Below the pieces are notes generated by a model. The model worked only from the letters and a program-made list of their open reading frames with translations, ran no database searches and was not told the origin of the DNA. This document shows, in pieces, positions 13,001-23,076 of a stretch of 64,000 nucleotides of DNA. A program made the translations under genes and the position numbers. The DNA lies in assembly GCA_016508695.1 (NCBI GenBank), contig VNKQ01000015.1, forward strand, positions 558,001 through 622,000. Direction: 5' to 3'. The first letter of the stretch is position 1. Each line of letters opens with the position of its first letter. This stretch comes from Hyphodiscus hymeniophilus (Eukaryota; Ascomycota; Leotiomycetes; Helotiales; Hyphodiscaceae).

Positions 13001-14778
13001 AAAGAGATTTTTAATTACTCGAGTACCTCTTTTAATAATTAGTAAAGTACTTAAACTAACTTTAATTATATTATTATTAATCGAAGGAATAAAGGAATTA
13101 AGCTTAAGTAAGTCTTTTAAGTTAACTAAGTATATTAATTCGTAATTATTAAAGAGTATATTATTAAATAATAAGTATTTCTTTAGAGAATTAAAAGTTA
13201 AATAAATCTTATAACCCGCTTTTTTAAGTAAGTCTAAATTAATAATTATATAATTAATTCTATTTAAATACTTACTCTACTATTTCTTTAAGGTTAGTAT
13301 CTTATTAAGGTATTACTTTTACTTTTTCTTTTTAATTAGTTATTTTTAATAATTACTTTTTACTCGATTTTTAATTTTAATTTTTTTGGGATTATTAAGC
13401 TTAGTCTTAAACTTATAATCTTTTGTCCTAGTAATTACTACTTTTAGGCGTTTATAAGACTCTAGTTTTTAAGTATACTTTTTATTTCTCGGGAAGTATA
13501 AATAAGTATATATAAAGGGATTTAGTAATTAATCTTATCTTAAGGAACTTTTAAGAGTAATTATTACTAAACGAGAGTTTATTAATTTTATATTTAGTAA
13601 TTATTTATATAAATAAACTAAAAAGAGTTATCTTAAGATATTAATATTAATAATTACTTTTTTTATTTCTTAAGTTATAATTACTTTACTTATTTAATTA
13701 TAAGTAAACTTTAAGAGTATTCCCTTAATTCCTTTTAAGAAATTAATAACTAAGAGGTAGCTTAGCTCGATATTTAAAAGTTTATATATATAAGTAATAG
13801 TTAATATATTCTCTTACTTTAAAACTATTTAAAGTAATTAGTCGAGTTTTTTTAACCTTTTTTTAAGACTTCTTAATAAGTTTATCGAGTTATAATTATA
13901 AAGGTTTCTTTTATTAGGGCTATATAATTCTTAAGCTTAATTAAAAGTAATTATAAGTTTATATTATTACTAAGTATTAATTTAATCTTAATTACTCGTA
14001 GTATTTCCTTATTAATAAATAAATTTACTTAATTAGAGATTACTAAAAGATCTTATAATTGTTTTTCCTAATCCTTATACTCTTATATAATTAACTCGGA
14101 GTAAGCTAAGTATTAACTCTAAATATTATTATATATTATAATAATAATAGTTAGTTTAAAAAGAATAATTAGTTTTAGTCTAGGATTTACTTCTTTTAAA
14201 GTAGAAAGTATTCTTTAAGAGGTTATTAAGGTTATATTACGTATTTAATTTATAATCCTAAGGCAATCTTATTCTACTTTTGCTTTTTTTATAAGATTAT
14301 ACTTAAGCTAATAGACTATATTTAGTTTTACGATTATTTACTTTAATCCTATTACTTTTAGAGGGAATATAGAATATACTAGAGTACTCGGAATTATTAG
14401 ATTTATATATTCTAAAACACTAAGTAATCTTACGTTATAATAAAAAAAAGAGTATTATTCTAATTACTTTAATTAAGTCTTTAATTAGATATCGACTAGA
14501 ATTATTATATTATATAAGGTAAATATATTATAAATAGTTAATACTTTACTTAAAGGCTTTTAAGTAATCGTATATTAAAATAAATTAAATAATTAGTTAA
14601 TATTCTAATTAGAGAAAACTTTAATATAAGGATTTTTCTTTTTAAAGAGTTAGTAAAAGTTAACTTATTTATTCTAGTAAGTAAAGCCGTATACTTAAAT
14701 TTACTCGTATAATAATATATTATAATATACTTCTTAGGATAAATAATCCCTAAGTATTACGCGAACTAGGCTTATAAT

Positions 14779-15043
14779 TATTATATAAATAATTAGTCTA
14801 ATCTTTAAGGAAGAAAGTTTATAAGAAAAGACTACTCGAGTAAGTATATATTAAGTATTATTTAGTCTAAAGAAAAAAGAAAAAGAAGTAAGTCTCTTTT
14901 TAAGTATTAAATTACTCTTATAGAACTTAGCGAAATAAGTACTTAAATAGAGCTTAGGTAATCACAAGATATAACTAAATATTCAACGAGTATAATTAGA
15001 TATTCTATAACTATAAGATTAGTTGAGCCTCAATTTTGTAACA
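14779..15043. repeat. Right LTR (265 bp)
   Basis: Partner of 6824-7088. Its outer (right) half keeps CG-containing words such as CTCGAG near 14835 and CAACGAG near 14985, where the left copy has TTA or TAA; its inner half is more decayed. It ends GTAACA immediately before the target duplication. Confidence 0.93.
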
Positions 15044-16295
15044 GGAAGTCGGTAGTTGAACATCTTATCGGCCGTCTCTGGCTTCAAAACTTTCCCGTCC
15101 TTGCGGATGAGGGAGGTGAGAAACTTCATGAAATCTGGGGCTGAGGTATACAGATTGCTACCACCCATATCTGTCTCGGGATCAGTGGGGTATATGCTGG
15201 TGGCTTGCTCGACTTTGCCAACTTTGGCACGGGAATGCATTTTCATGAGGTTGGAGTGGATCGTGGGATAGCTGAGAAGACGGAAGGTTGTGGATTTCAT
15301 GTCCAAAGGGGCAAAAATATGTTGTTGGCAGTAGGCCTCGAGTGTCATGTGAGTGACTCGCTCCACGATTTGTCCGGCCCAGTCTGTGCTCTGATTTTGG
15401 GCGTTAGTAAAGTCAATAACAAGAAAGCTTGAAGTATAAGGGAAGTGTCTACGTACCTGACCGTATGCCCATTTCGTTCCAGGTTCGAATATTAGCGGTT
15501 CCACGATCTAAATTAAATCAATACGTCTAATCACGGAGAGAAGAAAGGAAAGGAGTAGACTCACAAGACTTCCCAAAACTTCTTGGACTTCACCCAAGGC
15601 GTTCGCTCTGATATCTGGATCCTCACTCATGAAATACCGCATGATGAGAGTCCCTCGACTGTTTCCGATTGCGTTGTAATATTCCATTATTTGCTCGTCC
15701 TCGAGACCTGTGATACCGCTGGTGTGGGAAAGCAGGTGTCTGGGACTTGTTCAGCCCAATTTGTTCCGAGTAATTGAAGGTGTCATCTACCTCAGAATAA
15801 TGGTGTTCTTCGCTCTCTCGACAATTGGCTTCCGATCAGACTGTTCATCGAAGCCTGCCAAAATCAGAGGATCCTTCCATTCAGGTAGGTATTTGGAAAT
15901 GTCATCGTCGAGAGCGACGAGTCCCTTTTGGACGCATTGCATCACAGCCACAGAAGTTATCTTGATGGATTAGTAGCAATGTCTGTGGATTCATAAACGA
16001 GTAAAGGTTCACATGATAGAACTTACGATTTTGGTTGCTGAAGCAAGGATGAACGTGGTGTCGGCAGAAGTTGAGGGTGCTCCATATTCCAGACTGACCT
16101 TGCCGAAAGACTTGAAGTAGTTCAACGAGCCTTAGACAAACAGCCTCGTTAGCTGAAATTCTCCTGAGTAATTAGGACGGAAGGATAAGAAATTCAACCA
16201 GTTCTTTTACCATCTCTGTTTGCAGCACCAAGAAAGACGCCAGGAAGAACTCCTTCTTTGGTTGCCTCCTCGAAATCGTGTTCGATCGCCTGCAT
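15044..16295 (-). pseudogene. 5' part of a beta-lactamase-like serine hydrolase gene, interrupted by the retrotransposon
   Basis: Start ATG at 16295-16293 (MQAIEHDFEEATKEG, then GVFLGAANRDG). At least five introns, all with usable borders, give a serine beta-lactamase/esterase-like chain: LEYGAPSTSADTTFILASATK with the SxxK nucleophile motif SATK, HLLSHTSGITG, and EPGTKWAYG (YxN-like position), ending at NYRLP at the insertion point. The family includes class C beta-lactamase-like esterases and LovD-like acyltransferases. No signal peptide is visible, so the protein was probably cytosolic. The minus-strand frame passes through the target duplication into the fragment at 6445-6823. Promoter and 5' exons are untouched, so a truncated transcript reading into the element is possible. 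Confidence 0.85.
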
Positions 16296-18479
16296 TTCTG
16301 ATTATAGAATGAAGGAGATGATGGATGACTGATTTCCTGCGAAGAAAATACGGTGTTGTTTTTATATTGGTCCAGAGACGGGCTGAGCGGATCTTGGTGT
16401 CTGATTGGGTCTCTTCCTACGTGCCTACTAGACGAGCCTTTGAGTGGCCACCAGTTCCTTTTGCTTGGTTCGCTTATGTACACTACTCGTACCTCACAAT
16501 CAGCTTCCACGGGCTAAAGCCAGCAACATTCATCTTTACCAACAGGTATCCCTAGATAGTATCCTCACTTGGGTTACAAAATATGACGGCCGACTGACAC
16601 CTGTTCATCGAAGCTCCCGAAATCCGCACCCTGTGGATTGATCATGCGACGAGGGTCGGCATGAGAACTGTTGGAATTTCTCCTGTTCCGTTGTTTTGAC
16701 GCGATTACATCGCTTTGCTCGATGGCTCGCACCAGGAAATCTCAGAACGATTTCCAGCCTCCACAAAGCAGACCAAAGAAGCTTCGGCATCAGAAGAGTA
16801 TTCATATGAAGCCAACCCACACTCGGAGGCCTTGGAGTACTAAAAACTCATCTTCTCTGTCAAGACATAAGACATGTGAAGACAGAAGTTTGCCATACAC
16901 TGAAAGCTCGCACCTGACCTGGTTATCACGCATCCGAACTTGAATAAGTGAGGGATTGATACATTCGTTTTAATGCGGTACTAGCGGGAGGGTGTCTGGC
17001 ACTCTTCAACCGCCTTTACTTCACTTGTTGTTGGACTGCGTCCTTTTTAGCAATACTCTGGACTTGTCATTGCGGGTCCGCATACCATTCCGTACCAATG
17101 CCTCGTAATGAGAGAAATCCCAAAGAGATACGCCATATATTAATTTACTGGTGACTTGAATGGGCAGTTGAAGTCTGCCATCGTTGTCAGGCGGCCTTCG
17201 ATGTTGAGAGTGATGTGGTCAATTACATGTGAAGGGGGGCTGCGTAATCTGGGGAGATCGGATGGAAGCATAGACGTGCTGTGCTCCTCGCAGGAATCGA
17301 CCTGCGGTCCAAAAGGCCGAGAAAAGGTGTCGATTCCGAAATCTTGTATGTCCATGTGCTTGCTGACGAGATGAGCTGTTCTTGAGAAGCCTTATACGAC
17401 AATTGATTGGCTGATCAAGCAAGGAAGGAAAAGAAAAGGCACATAGGTCTACATACTGAACATGAAGTCATTTATCAAGGAAAGTTTGCATTCCTCAAGC
17501 CGTTATCCAACTGATCGATGACACTTGAAGACGCAAAACTTCAAAAGACTTCGAAATAGAAAAGAAGGTTATCACTTCTGTAACAGAAAGGTTTAGTCCT
17601 ATGTGATGTTGACTCTGAAACCACGCTTCGAGTGGTAGGCGTAAGCCACAGGTCGATCGAAAGGAGGTAAAATTCCCATCCAGCAAAAAAAGGCAGTGCT
17701 ACTATACTCTTCTTGCGATGGAGCACCAGGAGGATCAGCCTTCGTGACCAACATGTTGACTCACGCACATCAAGGAGAGCTACGAAGATCAAATAACTTT
17801 CTTGGCTCAGATATCCTAATCAATTCAGAGTAATTGATATCCTACTACGAGCCCTTGAATATGATGCTCCTGCTGTGGTCCTGTGGTACCTCTGTAGAAT
17901 ATGAGTGTGTTTCAGCATGTGATGATTCTGATCAAACCCCGACCCGTGCCCCAACCTGACGCTCCGCAGTTTGCAGTTCAACATATTGGCTTCCCAATCC
18001 GGTTCGGAAGCCACTATCTCTGTACGCTATCCTGTCGCTAATCTGACATCGACCTGCTGCCTAGCAGTGTCCTGAGATGTGCAGGAGCAATTGCGGGGAA
18101 GGTAGGTAAATGCAATCAATTTGCTGGTAGTGGAGTCGGTTCTGCCCATTTTCAGGATCAGCGAACCACGAAACGAGACAGAAAAAGCGTGCAAGGTACC
18201 AGCAGGCTGTAGGCCCAAGCCCGTAGAAAAATTGACGAATGCATCTGACATTAGATGGACGCAGGTATTCAGACGACATTGAGCTGTACTTGTACAAACA
18301 TTCCTTGAATCGACAGAATAAGTGCTGTAGAAATATCATGATATTATACGGGACAAAAATGACAAAGAGGAAAGTCCACACTAGTGATCTTCATGGCCGT
18401 TATTCTCTTTTTCTCTAAAGCAGTACTCAGCCTCGCGGTGTGTTGATGCACGTTTTCTCGGGCCCAAGCTCTACTGTCT
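16296..18479. other. Intergenic, no supported gene
   Basis: About 2.2 kb with only short overlapping frames on both strands. None shows a recognisable motif, signal peptide or linked exons. Base composition returns to normal for the genome immediately outside the retroelement. Confidence 0.5.
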
Positions 18480-19627
18480 ATGATGTCGCAGTGGCGCGTT
18501 CAGCCTTACGACGACCACCACCATCACACAACTTCAATGCCTCCAATTCTTCCTCCCCAAACGCCACGGATTGTACTATACTACCAGACACAGCATAATA
18601 CAGATGGCACTTCTTGCTCTATTCTGCCCATCATAACACAACCTAACATCGCTGTTAGCCACGTCATCCTCGCAGCAATCCATCTTAACGACCCGCCAGG
18701 GAACATTACTCTTGTACGTCTCACGCCATTGATTCATGGCATAAGCTAATGAATGTCCAGAACGACCATGGTCCTGAAAACCCACGGTACCTCACATTAT
18801 GGGCTGAATTGCGGATTCTCCAAGCCTCCGGGATCAAAGTACTGGGAATGCTCGGGGGTGCAGCGAAAGGTTCGTTCACACGTCTCGATCTCGACGAAGC
18901 GACCTTTGAAGAATACTATACTCCTCTGCGAGACATGATCCGCGAGCGTGGCCTAGATGGTTTAGATCTAGATGTTGAAGAACCCATGACCCTGGCAGGC
19001 ATAATCAGGCTGATCGATCGGCTCAAGACTGATTTCGGACACGCCTTTCTCATCACGCTAGCTCCTGTCGCAGCAGCTCTCGTATCGGACAATCCGCAAC
19101 ACAATCTGAGTGGTTTTAGTTACGAAGCTCTGGAAGTCATGCGTGGAAAGCAAATAGGTTGGTATAACACTCAATTTTATTGTGGCTGGGGCGACATGAG
19201 CAAAACCGATGGCTTCGACTTTATGATTGCCAGGGGTTGGCCTGCAAATAAGATTGTTATTGGGCTGGTGACAAATCCTGGCAATGGCAGTGGCTGGGTG
19301 CCATTTGAAATTCTACAAGAAGTCTTGATCACGCTGAAGAGTAGATATCCGGGCCTTGGTGGGGTCATGGGATGGGAATACTTCAATTCGCTGCCCGGCG
19401 ATCGAGATAAGCCGTGGGAATGGGCCGCATTCATGACAAAAAGTCTGAAAGGAGGGCTTCCAGTCCCGGTGGCGCCTTCAATTATCGGCAATTCGACGCA
19501 AGTTACGAGTGCATCGGCGAACCAGCAGAAGATTCTCACACTGGTGGACGAAGATGTCAAGGTAGATGTCGAAGCGCCGTTGCCGAAGGCCTTTGAATAC
19601 AATTCAGATTTCGATAATTCGGAATAA
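18480..19627 (+). CDS. Glycoside hydrolase family 18 protein (chitinase-like), intracellular
   Basis: Two exons, 18480-18713 and 18761-19627, around a 47-bp GT-AG intron, give 366 residues. GH18 enzymes cleave beta-1,4 bonds next to N-acetylglucosamine (chitin or N-glycans). The catalytic signature DGLDLDVE is at residues 144-151 and matches DxxDxDxE with the acid Glu151. Strand motifs on either side include VLGMLGGAAKG and GWYNTQFYCGWGD, and MGWEYFNSLPGD marks the last strand. There is no signal peptide: the N-terminus is hydrophilic with a His run (DDHHHHTT), so the enzyme is probably cytosolic and may work in chitin turnover or glycan recycling. Two ATGs are adjacent at 18480 and 18483. 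Substrate cannot be assigned from sequence alone. Confidence 0.88.
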
Positions 19628-20780
19628 ATTTTCTTTAAAAGAACGATCATCCAAGTCCATACACCAGTCATCTTTCCATAACGTCCCAAAAGGAGGTACG
19701 GACCCAGTGTCCCTTCCAATCCCTACCATACCCGTGCATCTATCTATCTTACTCTTCCAAGCGACACTTCCCAGAGCTACAAGCTTCCTTACTCCCGATT
19801 TCTTTGCTTTCAAGTCGAGCCCCCCCGACACGCCTCTTAAAGCCAACTCCACCCTCGTTAACCGGCACATACTCCATCAGCTTGATATGCCCATTGGCGG
19901 GGTAATTCTTCAGAAAAGGAACGAACACGCTAGTTTTCGATCCAATCTCACCCAGTATGCGCGTTTGACCAAGTATCGGCATACACTTTGTGTATTCAAC
20001 ATTTTAAGAAGAGCTGAGGCAAGGAGCTTGCAGCCACAAAGCCTCGCGGGTTGAAAGCTAAATTGGCCGACAGCGCCAACTCTACCATGGATCACAACCC
20101 ATTCTTCTCAGGGTGTATGTCTTGGCAACAAGCTCGAATACCATCCCACTGATCAACCCCAGAGATGCTTTCTCTTTTACATCCAAACACGCCTTGTGGG
20201 ATTCCGTCGACGGGTTGGCATCGAGACTCGAGAGCGCCGCATCTTTCGTTCGGAACAGATTTTCAGGGGATATTACTTAAAAGAGGAGGCAAAGGCGTAG
20301 TGGGGTACTATATTAGAAATGCAACGAAGAGAAGTCGTCCGTCCTGCTTCTTATATATAGCAATCAGCTACCTATCCTGAGTGACTACGTACCGCTTCAC
20401 TCACAGATTAAATCCAGCATGCCTACCGCATATTCAGCTTTTCATCCTGTTTAATCCTCGGCATCGCACAGACCGGGCACCCCCTTACTCGGCTATCAGC
20501 CCAGAATTTTATGTGTCCTAGAGGTCGATTGGGTGACGTGGTTAAGGTGCCAGAAGGACGCCAACTGTAAGCTTAAGTGAAACCCAGTTGGGCTCAATGG
20601 TATTACTGATGGGGTGTACTTTACCCCGCCAAGGCTAGATCGTGGTCGCAAGAATATTGGGCGTGATCACAGTCTCCTTCAGCGTTATTTGTAGGTTAGT
20701 TGGTCACCTAGTAGACGGCCGATTCTCGGACACTGTTTCCACCAGCCAAGATATCCTGTTTCGAGCACTCTCATATTCCT
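19628..20780. other. Intergenic, no supported gene
   Basis: Only small frames are present; the best is a 77-codon minus-strand ATG frame at 19749-19982 with no recognisable family. The chitinase-like gene and the phosphatase-like gene converge here, so the space holds two 3' ends. Confidence 0.45.
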
Positions 20781-22097
20781 TCAAGCAGAATAATTTTCTC
20801 CGTCTTGCAGTAAATACTCATCACGGCCATACGTCTCATTCAAGCCGACTCTCTGAACAATCTCTCCATTTTCCATTCTGACCCAGCTTTCTACCTCCAT
20901 TCCCTTTGAACCTCTCTTCCCATGATCAACCGCTGAGCCAAAACTCAGCTTCAGGTTCCGCGATCCACGATTCCACTAGAAGAACGGCGAGTCAGTTTGT
21001 CCTCTTCAAGTATCTGGAGAACCTACGTCTCCATAGCCTCCATACCCACTGTGTTTGCAAAAACACACAAAGGGGCCCTCTCCGTTAACTCCACTCTCCC
21101 CCGAAACAGTAACACCTGTAACATTCGGCCACAGCCCACACCAAGCATTACCATGGTCATGACCCGAATAAACCGAATGCAAGCCTTGCGTATCAACAAG
21201 CGCCTGCATGAAAGAAATATCTCCCATTCCATCCCCCTCAGCTGCGAGGGGCACGTCATCATTCAGGCCCGGGAACCTCGCATCCTCCTGCCCTGCGTTA
21301 GGGAGAACATTCTGCTAGACCGTCAAGAACGCCGTGGGTGGGATATGTACGAATGCTAGACTTGGAAGGGGTCCCCATTTCTCAGCCAGTACTTTCCTCT
21401 CGGCTACAAACCACGAAACTATGTCTGGCGTCACCCAATCTGGGATTTCCTCGGAATCAGCATCTGCTTGGAAGGGTGCTCCGCCTTGGGAGTCGAAGAA
21501 CCAGAGGATTGCGACGGGGCTTTCGCAGTCTGACCTCGAAAGGGAGGGGTATAAGGGGAGGTAGTAATTCGTTATCCCTAACGTCTTAGATGCATGTTGA
21601 GTATATGAAACGCTGTTTTTCGACTCTTCATCGAAGAGAGCATGACGGGAAAGATTATACTGCGAGTCGTGATTTCCATACGTGGACGCCCATTTTAGAC
21701 CACGCTCGACGAGTGGACGCACTACAACATCGAGCTATTCAGTTGAATTGGGAAGAAATGTGTTTTCCCCTGTAATCAGATCTCCGTCTGCCATTTCTGG
21801 AATTAGTTGTGATATCACGTTAGAGATTGTAAGGGACAAAGAAGACGAACTTAAGATCACAAAATCGGGCACTTCATAATCGAGGATATTGTTCATCACG
21901 CGAGTCGAATTAACATCTTGAGTGATACCCCACCCATCCTCTTCCTCCCCGTAATGCAGATCCGAGAAGATCGCAAGGTGGAACTCGTCGTTGCAGTCAA
22001 GGCGCAGGACGGGCTTGGCCAAGCGTGAGGTCAGCTTAGGGGCAAGGAGCGACGCCGTAGCCAGGAACCGCGCAATGAGATTGGGTAACAACATCAT
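20781..22097 (-). pseudogene. DCR2-like calcineurin-type metallophosphatase with two in-frame stop codons
   Basis: Exons 22097-21851, 21787-21027 and 20975-20781 join in frame (introns 63 and 51 bp; GTTCGT...GGCAG and GTAGGT...TCTAG) into a 401-codon metallophosphoesterase. Metal-binding motifs are present in order: FSDLHYGE, NGDLITGEN, YGNHDSQ and YSGHDHG, followed by GYGGYGD and WNRGSRN, as in DCR2/phosphatase family proteins. The N-terminus MMLLPNLIARFLATASLL looks like a signal anchor. Two TAG codons interrupt the frame: 21735-21737, where relatives have a Tyr-like position before LDVVVRPL, and 21315-21317, before QNVLPNAG. No alternative intron removes either without deleting catalytic sequence. 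Apart from these stops the gene is complete, so it is a young pseudogene or has two base errors. Confidence 0.75.
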
Positions 22098-22764
22098 GCC
22101 AGCGAGGGGGCACCAAGAGGTAAAAGAATCCAATTTTGAAATTGGGCATCGCGATTATATAGTAATGGTCGTGACATGGAAAACTGGGCTTGTGATGATT
22201 TGGAAGCTGGCAGTTTGTCTGTTCGTGAAGCGTGCTGTTGCACTGGATGCCGATTTGCTGGTTATCTACGAAGTACAATGGGCTTGGTGGGAAGGAAAGG
22301 TGGTAATCATTAATCCCCGCTTTGCTAAGAGAACCTGTACGCATCTTTCATAATACCAAAAGCATTTCAACCTGTTCAAGGAAGGCTAGAACCAGACTCG
22401 TTACGATTCAAGAATATTGAAATGTTGTTCTGAAGTTGGAATCCCATCAGAGGACTGTTATCAGCCCACGACCCGACCCCACCTTTGGGTGCTCAGAGGT
22501 CAAGTCCGATGTGGATTTCTGCACAAAGAGCCTGGTAAGATATCAATTGCAGCCAATACACAAGTGATGAGAAGAGGCAAGATGATGGAATCGAATCTTT
22601 CTATTATTATGTAACAATCTGAAGGGCTCGAACTATGTTCTGGCCGTAAAGTACGACGTATGAAACGCCTGCAAATGCTTCATAAATTTCAAAACTCCTC
22701 TCAAAATAGCCGAAGGCTTTCCATTATTAGAGTTTCCAAGCCCAAACATTCCGACTCTGACAGC
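22098..22764. other. Intergenic, no supported gene
   Basis: Upstream region of the phosphatase-like gene and 3' end of the small secreted-protein gene. I see only short frames. Confidence 0.45.
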
Positions 22765-23076
22765 TTACAAGCTGACAAAGGCTGCACCAATGGCTACAAA
22801 CCCCACAACGGCGGCGTTCAGGTATCCAGCACTCGATCCAACTCCATTTGTGCTGATCGAAGATGGCGTCGCTGTCGGTGTAACAAGGAGTGTCGAGTTA
22901 CCAGACGACGATCCGCTACCGGTGCCAGTAGCAATTGGCGCTGTGATGGTTCCGCTTTGGGCGAAAGCTGAAGAATTGTTAGCGAGACATCAAAGGCCTA
23001 ACAAGACTCAGGAGAACTTACCAACGGTGATGAAGAGGGCGAAAAGAGAGAAAAGGATCTGGAATCTGGCAAGCAT
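22765..23076 (-). CDS. Small Ser/Thr-rich secreted protein with a GPI-anchor-like tail
   Basis: Two exons, 23076-23022 and 22967-22765, around a 54-bp intron (GTAAGT...CTTCAG) give 85 residues. It begins with a clear signal peptide, MLARFQILFSLFALFITVAF, with probable cleavage after AFA. The mature part is short and rich in Gly, Ser and Thr (TGTGSGSSSGNST, TPTATPSS). A spacer NGVGSSAGY then leads to a hydrophobic C-terminus (LNAAVVGFVAIGAAFVSL), the usual layout of a fungal GPI-anchored cell-surface protein. No domain is recognised. The gene is easily missed because both exons are short; in-frame splicing and the signal/tail architecture are the evidence. Confidence 0.75.

Larger units (their letters stand above)
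6824..15043 (-). mobile_element. RIP-degraded LTR retrotransposon (8.2 kb), possibly Ty1/copia type
   Basis: The element is bounded by 265-bp direct repeats (6824-7088 and 14779-15043) and flanked by the 5-bp duplication GGAAG (6819-6823 and 15044-15048), which proves insertion by transposition. The interior is almost entirely A/T, with TA-rich words throughout and no open frame of useful length on either strand; this fits C-to-T and G-to-A decay by RIP. A run of five C at 7091-7095 next to the left LTR reads on the minus strand as a polypurine tract ending at an LTR, suggesting minus-strand orientation, the same as the interrupted host gene. The right-hand LTR then adjoins the least decayed short patch (GCCTAGTTCGCG on the minus strand, near 14760-14772), a candidate primer-binding site. 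I could not recognise integrase or reverse transcriptase motifs, so the superfamily is only a guess. Confidence 0.93.

Noticed and set aside
6900..14780. Mitochondrial insertion or centromeric AT-rich DNA
   Set aside because: Paired 265-bp LTRs, a 5-bp target duplication and transition-only LTR differences identify it as a RIP-decayed retrotransposon.
19749..19982. 77-codon minus-strand ATG frame
   Set aside because: Some protein-like stretches, but no family, no signal peptide and no clear exon joins.
20521..20600. Possible tRNA-like fold around GTGGTTAAGGTGCC
   Set aside because: No matching acceptor stem or T-loop GGTTCRA box at the proper distance.
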